Below, one piece after another: positions 1-6,454 of a stretch of DNA of 13,325 nucleotides; position 1 is the first letter of the stretch; every line of letters starts with the position of its first letter. The translations under genes and the position numbers were made by a program. The DNA is from Nocardioidaceae bacterium. GTDB lineage: Bacteria > Actinomycetota > Actinomycetes > Propionibacteriales > Nocardioidaceae. The notes under the pieces are model-generated. The model did no database searches and was not told the origin of the DNA. It saw only the letters and a program-made list of their open reading frames with translations. Where the stretch lies: positions 1 to 13,325 of the forward strand of contig JAICRS010000061.1 in NCBI GenBank assembly GCA_025966335.1, given 5' to 3'.

Positions 1-474
1 CACATGGAGGGAGTGCCCGCCACCCGCGGCCCAGCCGGGCACGACGCAGATCACGATCTTCGGCATGAACCGAATCAGCCGCTGGCACTCCAGGATGTGC
101 AGCCGGCCGAGCTTGGCCTTGTCCACGGTCTCTGCGGTCTCACCCTGGGCGTACTGGTAGCCGGCGCGGCCGCGGATCCGCTGATCGCCGCCCGAGCAGA
201 ACGCCCAGCCACCGTCCTTCGGGGACGGACCGTTCCCGGTGAGCAGCACGCAACCGACGTCGCTGGAGATCCGGGCGTGCTCGAGCACGCGAAGCAGCTC
301 GTCGACGGTGTGCGGCCGGAACGCGTTGCGCACCTCGGGCCGGTCGAAGGCGATCCGGACCGTGCCGTGCTCCACCGCACGGTGGTAGGTGAGGTCGGTC
401 AGGTCGTCGAAGCCGGGAACCTGCTTCCAGGCGGTCGGGTCGAAGATCTCGGAGATCGCTGCGCCATCGGACAT
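1..474 (-). CDS. menB: MenB, 1,4-dihydroxy-2-naphthoyl-CoA synthase (N-terminal part, cut by window edge)
   Basis: MenB is the crotonase-fold enzyme that closes the second ring of menaquinone, turning o-succinylbenzoyl-CoA into 1,4-dihydroxy-2-naphthoyl-CoA in the cytosol. The frame is open from the ATG at 474 to base 1 without a stop, giving 158 residues; actinobacterial MenB is about 300, so roughly half is present. Visible family marks are a long N-terminal extension before the crotonase core, SGGDQRIRGR at residues 94-103 (first oxyanion-hole segment and CoA-side loop), the LGRLHILECQRLIRFMPK helix around 122-139, and WAAGGGHSLHV at 148-158 (second oxyanion-hole glycine). No Shine-Dalgarno precedes the ATG; a TAGCCT hexamer ends 7 nt upstream, suggesting a leaderless message. 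It is divergent from the Ddn-like gene, with 82 bp between the two starts. The identification is firm from the motifs; the missing C-terminus cannot be judged. Confidence 0.93.
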   Translation of the reverse strand, partial: MSDGAAISEIFDPTAWKQVPGFDDLTDLTYHRAVEHGTVRIAFDRPEVRNAFRPHTVDELLRVLEHARISSDVGCVLLTGNGPSPKDGGWAFCSGGDQRIRGRAGYQYAQGETAETVDKAKLGRLHILECQRLIRFMPKIVICVVPGWAAGGGHSLHV

Positions 475-481
475 GGCAGGC

Positions 482-487
482 AGGCTA
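482..487 (-). promoter_or_regulatory. Candidate -10 box of menB (leaderless)
   Basis: On the minus strand the hexamer TAGCCT fits the actinobacterial TANNNT pattern and lies 7 nt before the menB ATG, so transcription would begin at or next to the start codon. This agrees with the absence of any Shine-Dalgarno. I find no good -35 at 17-18 nt, so the call rests on the -10 and its position only. Confidence 0.35.
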
Positions 488-556
488 TCGCCAGGGCAGG
501 TGGCACCGACCTGTCCGGTCGCTTGAAACCTGCAGTCCATCCGGTTGAGTGGAGGC

Positions 557-994
557 ATGCCTCTTGTCGGTGAGTACGTTCCCAGTCCCAGTCGACGCGC
601 CCGCGAACAGGTCGAGCTCTACGAGACGTCGGGCGGGACGGAGGGGACCACGATGCGTGGCCTGCCCGTGGTCGTCCTGACCACCGTCGGGGCACGCACC
701 GGCAAGCTCCGCAAGACACCGCTGATGCGCGTCGAGCATGACGGCCGCTACGCCGTCGTCGCCTCCCAGGGCGGTGCGCCGACCCATCCGGTCTGGTACC
801 ACAACCTCCGCGCGAATTCCACGGTCGAGCTGCAGGACGGCCCCTCGCGAGGCGAGTTCGTCGCGCATGAGGCCACCGGCGAGGAGAGGCGCGAGTGGTG
901 GCGGCGTGCGGTCGACGCGTTCCCGGACTACGCCGACTACCAGCTCCGGACCGATCGCGAGATCCCGGTCTTCGTCCTCGAGCCCGTCACCTGA
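557..994 (+). CDS. Ddn-family nitroreductase / deazaflavin-dependent oxidoreductase
   Basis: This 145-residue protein belongs to the small split-barrel family of F420H2-dependent reductases typified by mycobacterial Ddn (DUF385). Visible marks are the conserved opening MPLVGEYVPSPS, then GLPVVVLTTVGARTGKLRKTPLMRVE at about residues 35-60 (T-x-G-x-x-[ST]-G-x-x-R, deazaflavin-phosphate contact), and the SQGGAPTHPVWYHNL segment around 70-85. ATG 557 is preferred because family members begin MPL-GEY; GGAGG at 551-555 is only 1 nt away, and TTG 545 would add four residues. A weak promoter (TTGAAA 523-528, TTGAGT 545-550) would give a leaderless start at 557. Its divergent neighbour is menB; Ddn of M. 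tuberculosis is known to reduce menaquinone, so a quinone-related role is a plausible inference. The physiological substrate is unknown. Cofactor choice (F420 or flavin) cannot be read directly. Confidence 0.88.
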   Translation: MPLVGEYVPSPSRRAREQVELYETSGGTEGTTMRGLPVVVLTTVGARTGKLRKTPLMRVEHDGRYAVVASQGGAPTHPVWYHNLRANSTVELQDGPSRGEFVAHEATGEERREWWRRAVDAFPDYADYQLRTDREIPVFVLEPVT

Positions 995-1010
995 CCGCCG
1001 TACGCCGGGG

Positions 1011-1076
1011 CGCGAGAACCTCGCGTCTCGACCGCGAGAACCTCGCGTCTCGACCGCGAAAAGGTCACGCCTCAAC
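1011..1076. repeat. 22-bp palindromic tandem repeat, about three units
   Basis: Units at 1011-1032 and 1033-1054 are identical, and 1055-1076 is a decayed third copy with six differences. Each full unit contains CGCGAG-AAC-CTCGCG, a perfect 6-bp stem with a 3-nt loop. Neighbouring arms can also pair across units (CTCGCG with the next CGCGAG). The block lies between the convergent ends of the Ddn-like gene (994) and the permease (1065); the third unit runs over the permease stop codon. It could act as a bidirectional terminator or be a REP-like dispersed repeat. Confidence 0.85.
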
Positions 1077-2600
1077 GGGGTAGGTGGGGGGCGTGGGGGT
1101 CGGTGCGGCCTCCTGGTCGCGGACCGCGGACCGGCCGAGCAAGAGGTAGCCGAGGAACCCGATCAGCAGAGCGGCGAGCACGCCGAGGCTGGAGAACGCC
1201 CAGTCGCCGTCGCGGCCACCGAGGCCGAGCGGACCGAGCAGGTAGCCCAGCCAGTCGAGGACCGGGGTCGCGTCGAGGGTGTCGATGACCAGGCCCCAGC
1301 CCACGAACGTGGCGAAGGCGAGCAGGCCGACCGACTCCCACCGGACGGTGCGGTAGCCGCCGGGCAGCGACGGGTCGAACAGCTTCGGCTCCTCGTACTC
1401 ACGCTTCCGCAGCAGCAGGTCGGCCAGGAAGATCCCGCACCAGGCCGCCATCGGCACGCCGAGGGTGATCAGGAACGCCTGGAAGGCGCTGAGGAAGTTG
1501 TCGGCGACCCAGACCACGTAGATGGTGCCGAGGATCATCAGCACGCCGTCGATCGCGGCCGCCACCCAGCGCGGCGTCGGCAGCCCGATCGCGAGCAGGG
1601 TGAGGCCGGAGGAGTAGATGTCGAGCACCGCACCCGAGACCAGTCCGGCGACGGCGACCACCGCGAACGGCACCAGGAACCAGGTGGGCAGGATGCCGGT
1701 CAGCGCTCCGATCGGGTCCGCGGCCACGGCCTCGCTGAAGCCGGGGTCGGAGGCCGAGAGCAGGATGCCGTAGACGATCAGCACCACCACGGGAAGGCTC
1801 GCGCCGAAGGTGCTCCAGCCGACCACGCCGCCGGTCGACGAGCTGCGCGGCAGGTAGCGGGAGTAGTCGGCGGCGGCGTTGACCCAGCTGATCCCGAAGC
1901 CGGTCATCACCATGATCAGCGCACCGATCACCGCGGTGATGCCCGCGTTCGGGGCGCTGGTCGCGGTCGCCCAGCTCACCTCGTCGAGGGTCAGCCCGAT
2001 GTAGGCGACGGTGATCACGATGGTGATGATCGTCAGCCACTTCTGCAGCTTCATGATCGCGTCGAAGCCGAGGATGCCGGCGGCCACGATGATCCCGGCC
2101 ACCACGAGGAAGGCGATCACCTTGGTGAGGTCGCCGTCGCTCCAGCCGAGCCGGCCGAACACGGTTGCGGTCGCGAGCGTAGCCAGCGCGACCAGGACGA
2201 TCTCCCAGCCGACCAGCAGCAGGTAGGAGACCACCCCTGGGACCAGGTTGCCCTTGATCCCGAACGGTGCGCGGGACAGCACCAGGGTGGGTGCCGAGCC
2301 CTTCTTGCCGGCGATCGAGACCAGGCCCACGAGCAGGAAGCTGGCCACCACCCCGATCACTCCGGCCGCGAGCGCCTGCGGCAGCGACAGCCCGAAACCG
2401 AGCACGAACGCGCCCCAGCTCACCCCGAACACCGAGATGTTGGCCGCGCACCACGGCCAGAACAGGTCCGCCGGCCTGCCCTTGCGCTCGGACTCGGCGA
2501 TCACGTTGAGGCCGTTGGCCTCCACGGCGAAAGCTCGCGCAGCCGGTGCCGGTGTCCCGGACGGCAGCTGGCCCGGGGTCACATCCTTGGTCCCACTCAT
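1065..2600 (-). CDS. NCS1-family purine/cytosine permease
   Basis: A 511-residue polytopic membrane protein of the nucleobase:cation symporter-1 family (cytosine/purine/allantoin transporters), with about 12 hydrophobic segments between residues 45 and 495. Both tails are polar; the C-terminal tail is proline/threonine-rich. The N-terminal SERKGRPADLFWPWCAANISVFGVSWGAF is typical of the family: a short helix, then a first membrane segment with small and aromatic residues. The sequence after LSRAPFGIKGN and the MTGFGISWVNAAADYSRYLPR stretch (about 235-255) match conserved substrate-site regions of CodB-like carriers. The start codon overlaps the stop of the upstream phosphorylase gene (ATGA), and AAGGG lies 9 nt before the ATG, so translational coupling is likely. 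The pairing with the phosphorylase suggests uptake of a purine or related base. The exact substrate (cytosine, hypoxanthine, allantoin or another) is not readable. Confidence 0.9.
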   Translation of the reverse strand: MSGTKDVTPGQLPSGTPAPAARAFAVEANGLNVIAESERKGRPADLFWPWCAANISVFGVSWGAFVLGFGLSLPQALAAGVIGVVASFLLVGLVSIAGKKGSAPTLVLSRAPFGIKGNLVPGVVSYLLLVGWEIVLVALATLATATVFGRLGWSDGDLTKVIAFLVVAGIIVAAGILGFDAIMKLQKWLTIITIVITVAYIGLTLDEVSWATATSAPNAGITAVIGALIMVMTGFGISWVNAAADYSRYLPRSSSTGGVVGWSTFGASLPVVVLIVYGILLSASDPGFSEAVAADPIGALTGILPTWFLVPFAVVAVAGLVSGAVLDIYSSGLTLLAIGLPTPRWVAAAIDGVLMILGTIYVVWVADNFLSAFQAFLITLGVPMAAWCGIFLADLLLRKREYEEPKLFDPSLPGGYRTVRWESVGLLAFATFVGWGLVIDTLDATPVLDWLGYLLGPLGLGGRDGDWAFSSLGVLAALLIGFLGYLLLGRSAVRDQEAAPTPTPPTYPVEA

Positions 2601-3391
2601 CTCCGCACACCCTTCGTGATCAGTTCCGCGACCAGCGGTCCGAGCCGTTCGGCCGTACGCTCGGCGATCCTCACCACCTCGCTCGGGTCGATCCCGGACG
2701 CGGTGCCCTCGATCGCGGTGACCGTGGAGATCCCGACCAGCTCGATGCCGAGCTCCCTGGCCGCGATCGCCTCCGGCACCGTCGACATGCCGAGCATGTC
2801 AGCACCCACGCGTCGCAGCCACTCTGCCTCCGCCCAGGTCTCGTAGTGCGGTCCGCGCAGGAACGCGTACACCCCCTCCGCGAGCGACGGGTCGAGCTCG
2901 CCAGCCAGTGTCCGCAGCCGCGGTGACCAGGCGTCGGTCAGGTCCACGAACCGGGCGCCCTCCAGCGGCGAGGACGCGGCCAGGTTGATGTGGTCGCGGA
3001 CCAGCACCGGCTGTCCCAGCGGCCACTCGTCGCGCAGGGAACCGTTGGCGTTGGTGAGGACGGCGAGACGTACGCCGGCTGCGGCCGCCGTGCGGATCGC
3101 GTGTACGACGGGGCGCGGGCCATGTCCTTCGTACAGGTGGGTCCTGCCCAGGAACACCAGCGTGGCCACGCCGTTGACGTCGTAGGACCTGACCTCTCCG
3201 GCATGCCCCTCGGCCACCGGCGCGAGGAAACCGGGCAGCTCGGTCATCGGGAACGACGTGTCCGGCTCACCGAGGCCAGCCGCGGCCGGACCCCAGCCGG
3301 AGCCGAGGACGACCGCGGCCTCGTGCGAGGGCCGGCCGGTCAGCTCCGCAATGCGAGCGGCGGCCTCCTTTGCGGCGGCATAGGGATCCAC
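2597..3391 (-). CDS. Purine nucleoside phosphorylase, trimeric (PNP/MTAP) family, altered base-binding site
   Basis: A 264-residue cytosolic enzyme expected to cleave purine nucleosides with phosphate to base plus (deoxy)ribose-1-phosphate. Family marks in order: GSGWG 30-34 (phosphate loop serine), GRTHLYEGH 82-90 (phosphate Arg and His plus ribose Tyr), TNANGSL 113-119, GPHYET 180-185 (base-binding Glu184) and GMSTVPE 201-207 (Met202). Oddities: the usual TNAAGGL is TNANGSL; the base-binding Asn of the SLITN/SLVTN motif (Asn243 in human PNP) is Ala226 in STVTAI; and the 5'-hydroxyl His (human His257) aligns with Pro236. The start is GTG 3391, with no Shine-Dalgarno but a -10 box 6 nt upstream. 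It overlaps the permease gene by 4 bp. Family membership is secure. The preferred nucleoside is open. Confidence 0.9.
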   Translation of the reverse strand: MDPYAAAKEAAARIAELTGRPSHEAAVVLGSGWGPAAAGLGEPDTSFPMTELPGFLAPVAEGHAGEVRSYDVNGVATLVFLGRTHLYEGHGPRPVVHAIRTAAAAGVRLAVLTNANGSLRDEWPLGQPVLVRDHINLAASSPLEGARFVDLTDAWSPRLRTLAGELDPSLAEGVYAFLRGPHYETWAEAEWLRRVGADMLGMSTVPEAIAARELGIELVGISTVTAIEGTASGIDPSEVVRIAERTAERLGPLVAELITKGVRR

Positions 3392-3397
3392 CTGCTC

Positions 3398-3427
3398 AGA
3401 CTAGGCCTCACTTCACCAGCCGGTCAC
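3398..3427 (-). promoter_or_regulatory. Promoter of the phosphorylase-permease operon (leaderless)
   Basis: On the minus strand a -35-like GTGACC (3422-3427), an 18-nt spacer and a -10 TAGTCT (3398-3403) precede GTG 3391 by 6 nt. Transcription would begin at the start codon, which fits the missing Shine-Dalgarno. Confidence 0.55.
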
Positions 3428-3432
3428 AACCA

Positions 3433-3488
3433 CACACGTGTGCCCTTGTTGCACGGTTCTCGCGTGAATCCGCCCGTGGCACAACAGG
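3433..3488. promoter_or_regulatory. Palindrome and imperfect inverted repeat upstream of the phosphorylase promoter
   Basis: CACACGTGTG at 3433-3442 is a perfect 10-bp palindrome just upstream of the -35 box of the phosphorylase promoter. Beyond it, CCTTGTTGCACGG (3444-3456) and CCGTGGCACAACAGG (3474-3488) form an inverted repeat with a bulge. These could be operators of the purine operon. The larger dyad could instead be a terminator for the thiol-transferase gene ending at 3510. Confidence 0.35.
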
Positions 3489-3509
3489 ACTTATGTGCGG
3501 CTGTGACCC

Positions 3510-4442
3510 TCAGCCTCGGCCGTGCGGCGTCAGCCAGAGGGACTCGTCCGGACCGGCGGGCACGATGTGGTTCGGGTTGATCTTGTCGTGCGTGCAGTAG
3601 TAGTGCCGCTTGATGTGCGCGAAGTCGACGGTGTCACCGAACCCCGGCGTCTGGAACAGGTCCCGGGCGTAGGCCCACAGCACCGGCATCTCGGTGAGCT
3701 TGCGCAGGTTGCACTTGAAGTGGCCGTGGTAGGCGGCGTCGAACCGGACCAGCGTGGTGAACAGCCGGATGTCGGCCTCGGTGATCGAGTCGCCGACCAG
3801 GTAGCGCGCTGTCGAGAGCCGCTCCGACAGCCAGTCGAGGCGGTCGAACAGCGCGGTGAACGCCTCCTCGTAGGCCTCCTGGGAGGTGGCGAAGCCACAC
3901 CGGTAGACGCCGTTGTTGACGTCGAGGAACACGACCTCGTTGACCCGGTCGATCTCCTCGCGCAGCGGTTCGGGGTACAGGTCCGGTGCCCCGGGCCGGT
4001 GGAACACCGCCCACTCGGTGGAGAAGTCCAGCGTGATCCGCGGGAAGTCGTTGCTGACCACCAGGCCGGACTCGACGTCGATGAGCGCGGGCACGGTCAC
4101 CCGCCCGTCGTACGACGGATCGGTGGCGCGGTAGGCGTCGGCGAGGTACCGGATGCCGAGCACCGGATCCCGGCCGTCCGGGTCGAGGGTGAACCGCCAG
4201 CCGGCCTTGTCGCGGAGCGGGTCGACGGTGCCGATCGAGATCACCCGGTCCAGGCCGAGCAGGCCCAGGACGATCCGGGACCGGTGTGCCCATGGACAGG
4301 CGCGGCACCAGATCAGCCGGTAGCGGTCGGCCTCGATCGGCCAGCGGGCGTCCGGGTCGTTCGACGGCCGGTCGGTGAACCGGTTCGGCTGGCGCCGGAA
4401 GGAGCCGGCTTCGTTGGTCTCCTTGCCGAACTGCGCGCCCAC
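3510..4442 (-). CDS. Xi-class thiol transferase (ECM4/YqjG glutathionyl-hydroquinone reductase family)
   Basis: A 310-residue cytosolic protein of the Xi-class GST family, whose characterised members reductively remove glutathione from glutathionyl-hydroquinones. Catalytic CPWAHR lies at residues 49-54 in a thioredoxin-like domain. The N-terminal run FRRQPNRFTDR, the central VTVPALID-x-ESGLVVSNDFPRI region (cis-proline segment) and a helical C-terminal domain ending in HYYCTHDKINPNHIVPAGP are all characteristic. Start GTG 4442 follows the stop of the upstream ACT gene by 2 nt (TGA-TC-GTG), so coupling is likely. The frame is open further upstream, but that extension lies inside the ACT gene. 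Actinobacteria generally make mycothiol instead of glutathione, so the natural thiol here is probably mycothiol or another thiol; this is inference. About 118 bp separate it from the downstream phosphorylase gene. Confidence 0.9.
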   Translation of the reverse strand: MGAQFGKETNEAGSFRRQPNRFTDRPSNDPDARWPIEADRYRLIWCRACPWAHRSRIVLGLLGLDRVISIGTVDPLRDKAGWRFTLDPDGRDPVLGIRYLADAYRATDPSYDGRVTVPALIDVESGLVVSNDFPRITLDFSTEWAVFHRPGAPDLYPEPLREEIDRVNEVVFLDVNNGVYRCGFATSQEAYEEAFTALFDRLDWLSERLSTARYLVGDSITEADIRLFTTLVRFDAAYHGHFKCNLRKLTEMPVLWAYARDLFQTPGFGDTVDFAHIKRHYYCTHDKINPNHIVPAGPDESLWLTPHGRG

Positions 4443-4444
4443 GA

Positions 4445-5095
4445 TCAGCCGGCTCTGGCGATGGACACCGCCAGCGCGGCCAGGTGGCCGAGGCGGGCGA
4501 GCTCGGAGTCGAGGATCTCCGGACCGCCGCGTCGCCCGAACAGCACCAGCTCCTCGCCGTCGTCCCCCAGGGGAGCCGCGGCGACGAGCGTGGACGTCCA
4601 CCGCTCCCAGTCCTCGGGGACCTCGAGCCGCGCGGCCCGTCCCAACGGGAACCAGGCGACCTCGCCGTCGATCAGGTCCGGGGCCGCGGAGGTGCCATGC
4701 AGGATCTTGACCCCGGCGTCGGTGCGCCGCACCCGCAGCGCCCAGTCGGCGCGGAACGTGATCGGCAGCAGGTCGATCAGCTCGTCGAGGGCGGTCCCGG
4801 GGGTCGCGGTCAGCGTCTCCACCGCCTCCAGGTCCAGGAACAGGTTGCCACCGGCGCCGTACCGGGAGATCCACAGCACCTGCACGCCGTCCAGCTGGTT
4901 GCAGGCGGAGACCAGCGAGTCGGGCATCACGCCCGGCGCGGTCTCGAGGAGCACGTCGTCGACCGCGGTGCCCTCCGGCGACTTCTCGACGATCTCGATC
5001 GCCTCGATGTCACCGCCGGCCTCACCGATCGCGGTGGCCACCCGGCCCAGTGACCCAGGCACGTCGGGCAGCTCGACACGCAGCAGGTACGGCAT
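4445..5095 (-). CDS. ACT-domain protein with GAF-like C-terminal region
   Basis: A 216-residue cytosolic protein. Residues 3-75 form an ACT ligand-binding domain (PYLLRVELPDVPGSLGRVATAIGEAGGDIEAIEIV: strand, DVPG turn, helix, then the GGDI strand). Residues from about 95 to the end look like a GAF-type fold, ending in ELVLFGRRGG followed by the long helix LARLGHLAALAVSIARA. ACT domains sense amino acids, and the protein has no catalytic domain, so a regulatory or sensing role is likely, with partner and ligand unknown. ATG 5095 is chosen because the ACT domain begins there; the open frame upstream to 5179 reads as low-quality sequence. GGGAAG lies directly before the ATG. The 3' end abuts the thiol-transferase gene by 2 nt. 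A TAGTGT on the minus strand at 5135-5140 is a possible -10 but has no clear partner. Confidence 0.8.
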   Translation of the reverse strand: MPYLLRVELPDVPGSLGRVATAIGEAGGDIEAIEIVEKSPEGTAVDDVLLETAPGVMPDSLVSACNQLDGVQVLWISRYGAGGNLFLDLEAVETLTATPGTALDELIDLLPITFRADWALRVRRTDAGVKILHGTSAAPDLIDGEVAWFPLGRAARLEVPEDWERWTSTLVAAAPLGDDGEELVLFGRRGGPEILDSELARLGHLAALAVSIARAG

Positions 5096-5194
5096 CTTCC
5101 CGGTCAGCCCCCTCCAGGCTCGGCCTGCCCTCGACACTATCCCGTCGGGGTGATCAATACAGGCGCATTGCACCGACACCCTGCCATGCGGGGA

Positions 5195-5863
5195 TTACGG
5201 GGAGGTTTCGATTTCCCGGCGGACGATCCGCAGGTTGAAGTCGGCGGTTCCGAGCTGCCCCATCAGCCGTACCCACAGCGGCAGCCACATCTCCATCCCG
5301 CGGGCGGCCGACAGCTGCTCGAACTCGATGATGTCGCGCCACCCGAGTGCCCGGAGCAGCTCGGCCACCAGCGCCCGGGCCTCGGCGTCGTCACCGGCGA
5401 GGAACATCGTCGTGCCGCCGTCGCCCACCCGCTTCGGGTCCACCATCACCCCGGCATTCACGGTGTTCAGCGCCTTGACCACCCGCGCCCCGGGGTAGGC
5501 ACGCTGGATCTGCTCCGCGAGCGAGTCGGTGTCCTTGACCGTCAACGTCGGTGGGAAGCCCGCGGAGAAGTCGAGCGGGTTCGCGACGTCGAGCAGCACC
5601 ACGCCGGCGAGGGCGTCCGCGCCTGCCTCGCTCAGCGCGTCCAGCGACACCTGGCCGTTGGTGGCGTTGACGACCAGCTCCGCGGCATCGGCCACCTCGC
5701 CGTACGGGACCAGCGGGACGTCGAGCGTCCAGTCCTCGCGCTCACGGGTGGCGGCGGGGTCCCGGGTGCCGACGCGCACCTCGTGGCCGAGCCGGACGAA
5801 CGCGGGGGCCAGCGTGCGGCCGACCGCGCCGGTGCCGAGCACCGCGATCCTCATGTGAGTCAC
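5195..5863 (-). CDS. NAD(P)-binding oxidoreductase, Fno-like (NADPH-dependent F420 reductase family)
   Basis: A 222-residue single-Rossmann protein of the F420-dependent NADP reductase / COG2085 group. MRIAVLGTGAVGRTLAPAF gives the GxGxxG nucleotide loop, and GHEVRVGTRDP at about 26-36 carries a T-R pair after strand 2 that suits the NADP phosphate. VVKALNTVNAGVM around 126-138 is the conserved KALNT segment, and the C-terminal WLPLWVRLMGQLGTADFNLRIVR matches the family's end. GTG 5863 is preferred over ATG 5854 because GGAG sits 5 nt upstream, and it follows the ThpR stop by 1 nt (TAG-C-GTG). It is therefore probably the last gene of a PucR-ThpR-oxidoreductase operon. True Fno activity (NADP+ with F420H2) is possible but not provable; many relatives are uncharacterised dinucleotide-binding enzymes. 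Confidence 0.8.
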   Translation of the reverse strand: MTHMRIAVLGTGAVGRTLAPAFVRLGHEVRVGTRDPAATREREDWTLDVPLVPYGEVADAAELVVNATNGQVSLDALSEAGADALAGVVLLDVANPLDFSAGFPPTLTVKDTDSLAEQIQRAYPGARVVKALNTVNAGVMVDPKRVGDGGTTMFLAGDDAEARALVAELLRALGWRDIIEFEQLSAARGMEMWLPLWVRLMGQLGTADFNLRIVRREIETSP

Positions 5864-5864
5864 G

Positions 5865-6446
5865 CTACTCCGGCTCGGGTCTCGGCCGCATCGGGAACGC
5901 CGCCACGGTCTCGTAGCGCGGCCGGCGGCGTGGCCCCTCGCCGAGATGCGACTGCACCAACGCGATCTCGTCCGCGGACCAGGTCGGTCCGCGGTAGGAG
6001 CCCAGCAGCCGGACCCACCTGGTCACGTCCATCGGCCGGCCGATCCGGGCCAGCGTCAGATGCGGGTGGAACCGGCCTCCGTCAGCGTCGGCGCCGGCCT
6101 TGTTCCCGGCCGCCCTTGCCCCGGTCGCGAGCCGGGTCAGCTCCTCCCGGTGCGCGCCGGCGTCCAGGCCGGCGTACAGCACCTTTGCCCGTCCGGCGTT
6201 CGGAAACGCTCCGCCGCCGAGCACCGTCAGGTCGAACGCGGTACGTCGCGCGGCAGCTCGTTCCAGCCGGGCGAGCAGGTCGTCGAGGTGGCGGTCGGCG
6301 ACCTGCGCCATGAACGCCAGGGTGATGTGCCACTGGTCCTCGACGGTCCACCGGAATCCCGGTTCGGCCTCGCGGCGCGGGCCGAGGAACTCGGCCAGGT
6401 CCTCGAGCGCCTCCGGCGGCGGAAGCACGGCCACGAACATCCGCAT
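5865..6446 (-). CDS. thpR: RNA 2',3'-cyclic phosphodiesterase (ThpR, 2'-5' RNA ligase family)
   Basis: A 193-residue member of the 2H phosphoesterase superfamily, acting on RNA ends with 2',3'-cyclic phosphate; relatives were first described as 2'-5' RNA ligases. The two catalytic H-x-T-x motifs are plain: HITL at residues 40-43 and HLTL at 129-132, with the usual MRMFVAVLPP start and length. Three starts are possible. ATG 6446 matches family starts. ATG 6440 has GAGGG at an ideal 8 nt. GTG 6455 overlaps the PucR stop as TAGTG, which favours coupling. The tight packing after the PucR gene and before the Fno-like gene indicates co-transcription. There is no evident functional link to those neighbours. 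Confidence 0.9.
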   Translation of the reverse strand: MRMFVAVLPPPEALEDLAEFLGPRREAEPGFRWTVEDQWHITLAFMAQVADRHLDDLLARLERAAARRTAFDLTVLGGGAFPNAGRAKVLYAGLDAGAHREELTRLATGARAAGNKAGADADGGRFHPHLTLARIGRPMDVTRWVRLLGSYRGPTWSADEIALVQSHLGEGPRRRPRYETVAAFPMRPRPEPE

Positions 6447-6454
6447 GGCCCTCA

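Noticed and set aside
1011..1076. CRISPR-like array
   Set aside because: The 22-bp units are directly tandem without spacers, so this is not a repeat-spacer array.
738..2846. 702-codon plus-strand open frame
   Set aside because: It lies antisense to the permease and the 3' part of the phosphorylase and overlaps the Ddn-like gene. Its composition (runs of Arg, Glu, Asp, Gly, His, Gln) is typical of reverse-frame shadows in GC-rich DNA, with no recognisable domain.
4443..4874. N-terminal extension of the thiol transferase to a 454-residue protein
   Set aside because: The extension lies within the ACT gene on the same strand in another frame and reads as low-complexity Arg/Gly-rich sequence. 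The family start aligns with GTG 4442.
3522..5153. 543-codon plus-strand open frame
   Set aside because: It is antisense to both the thiol transferase and the ACT protein, which have clear motifs; the antisense translation has none.
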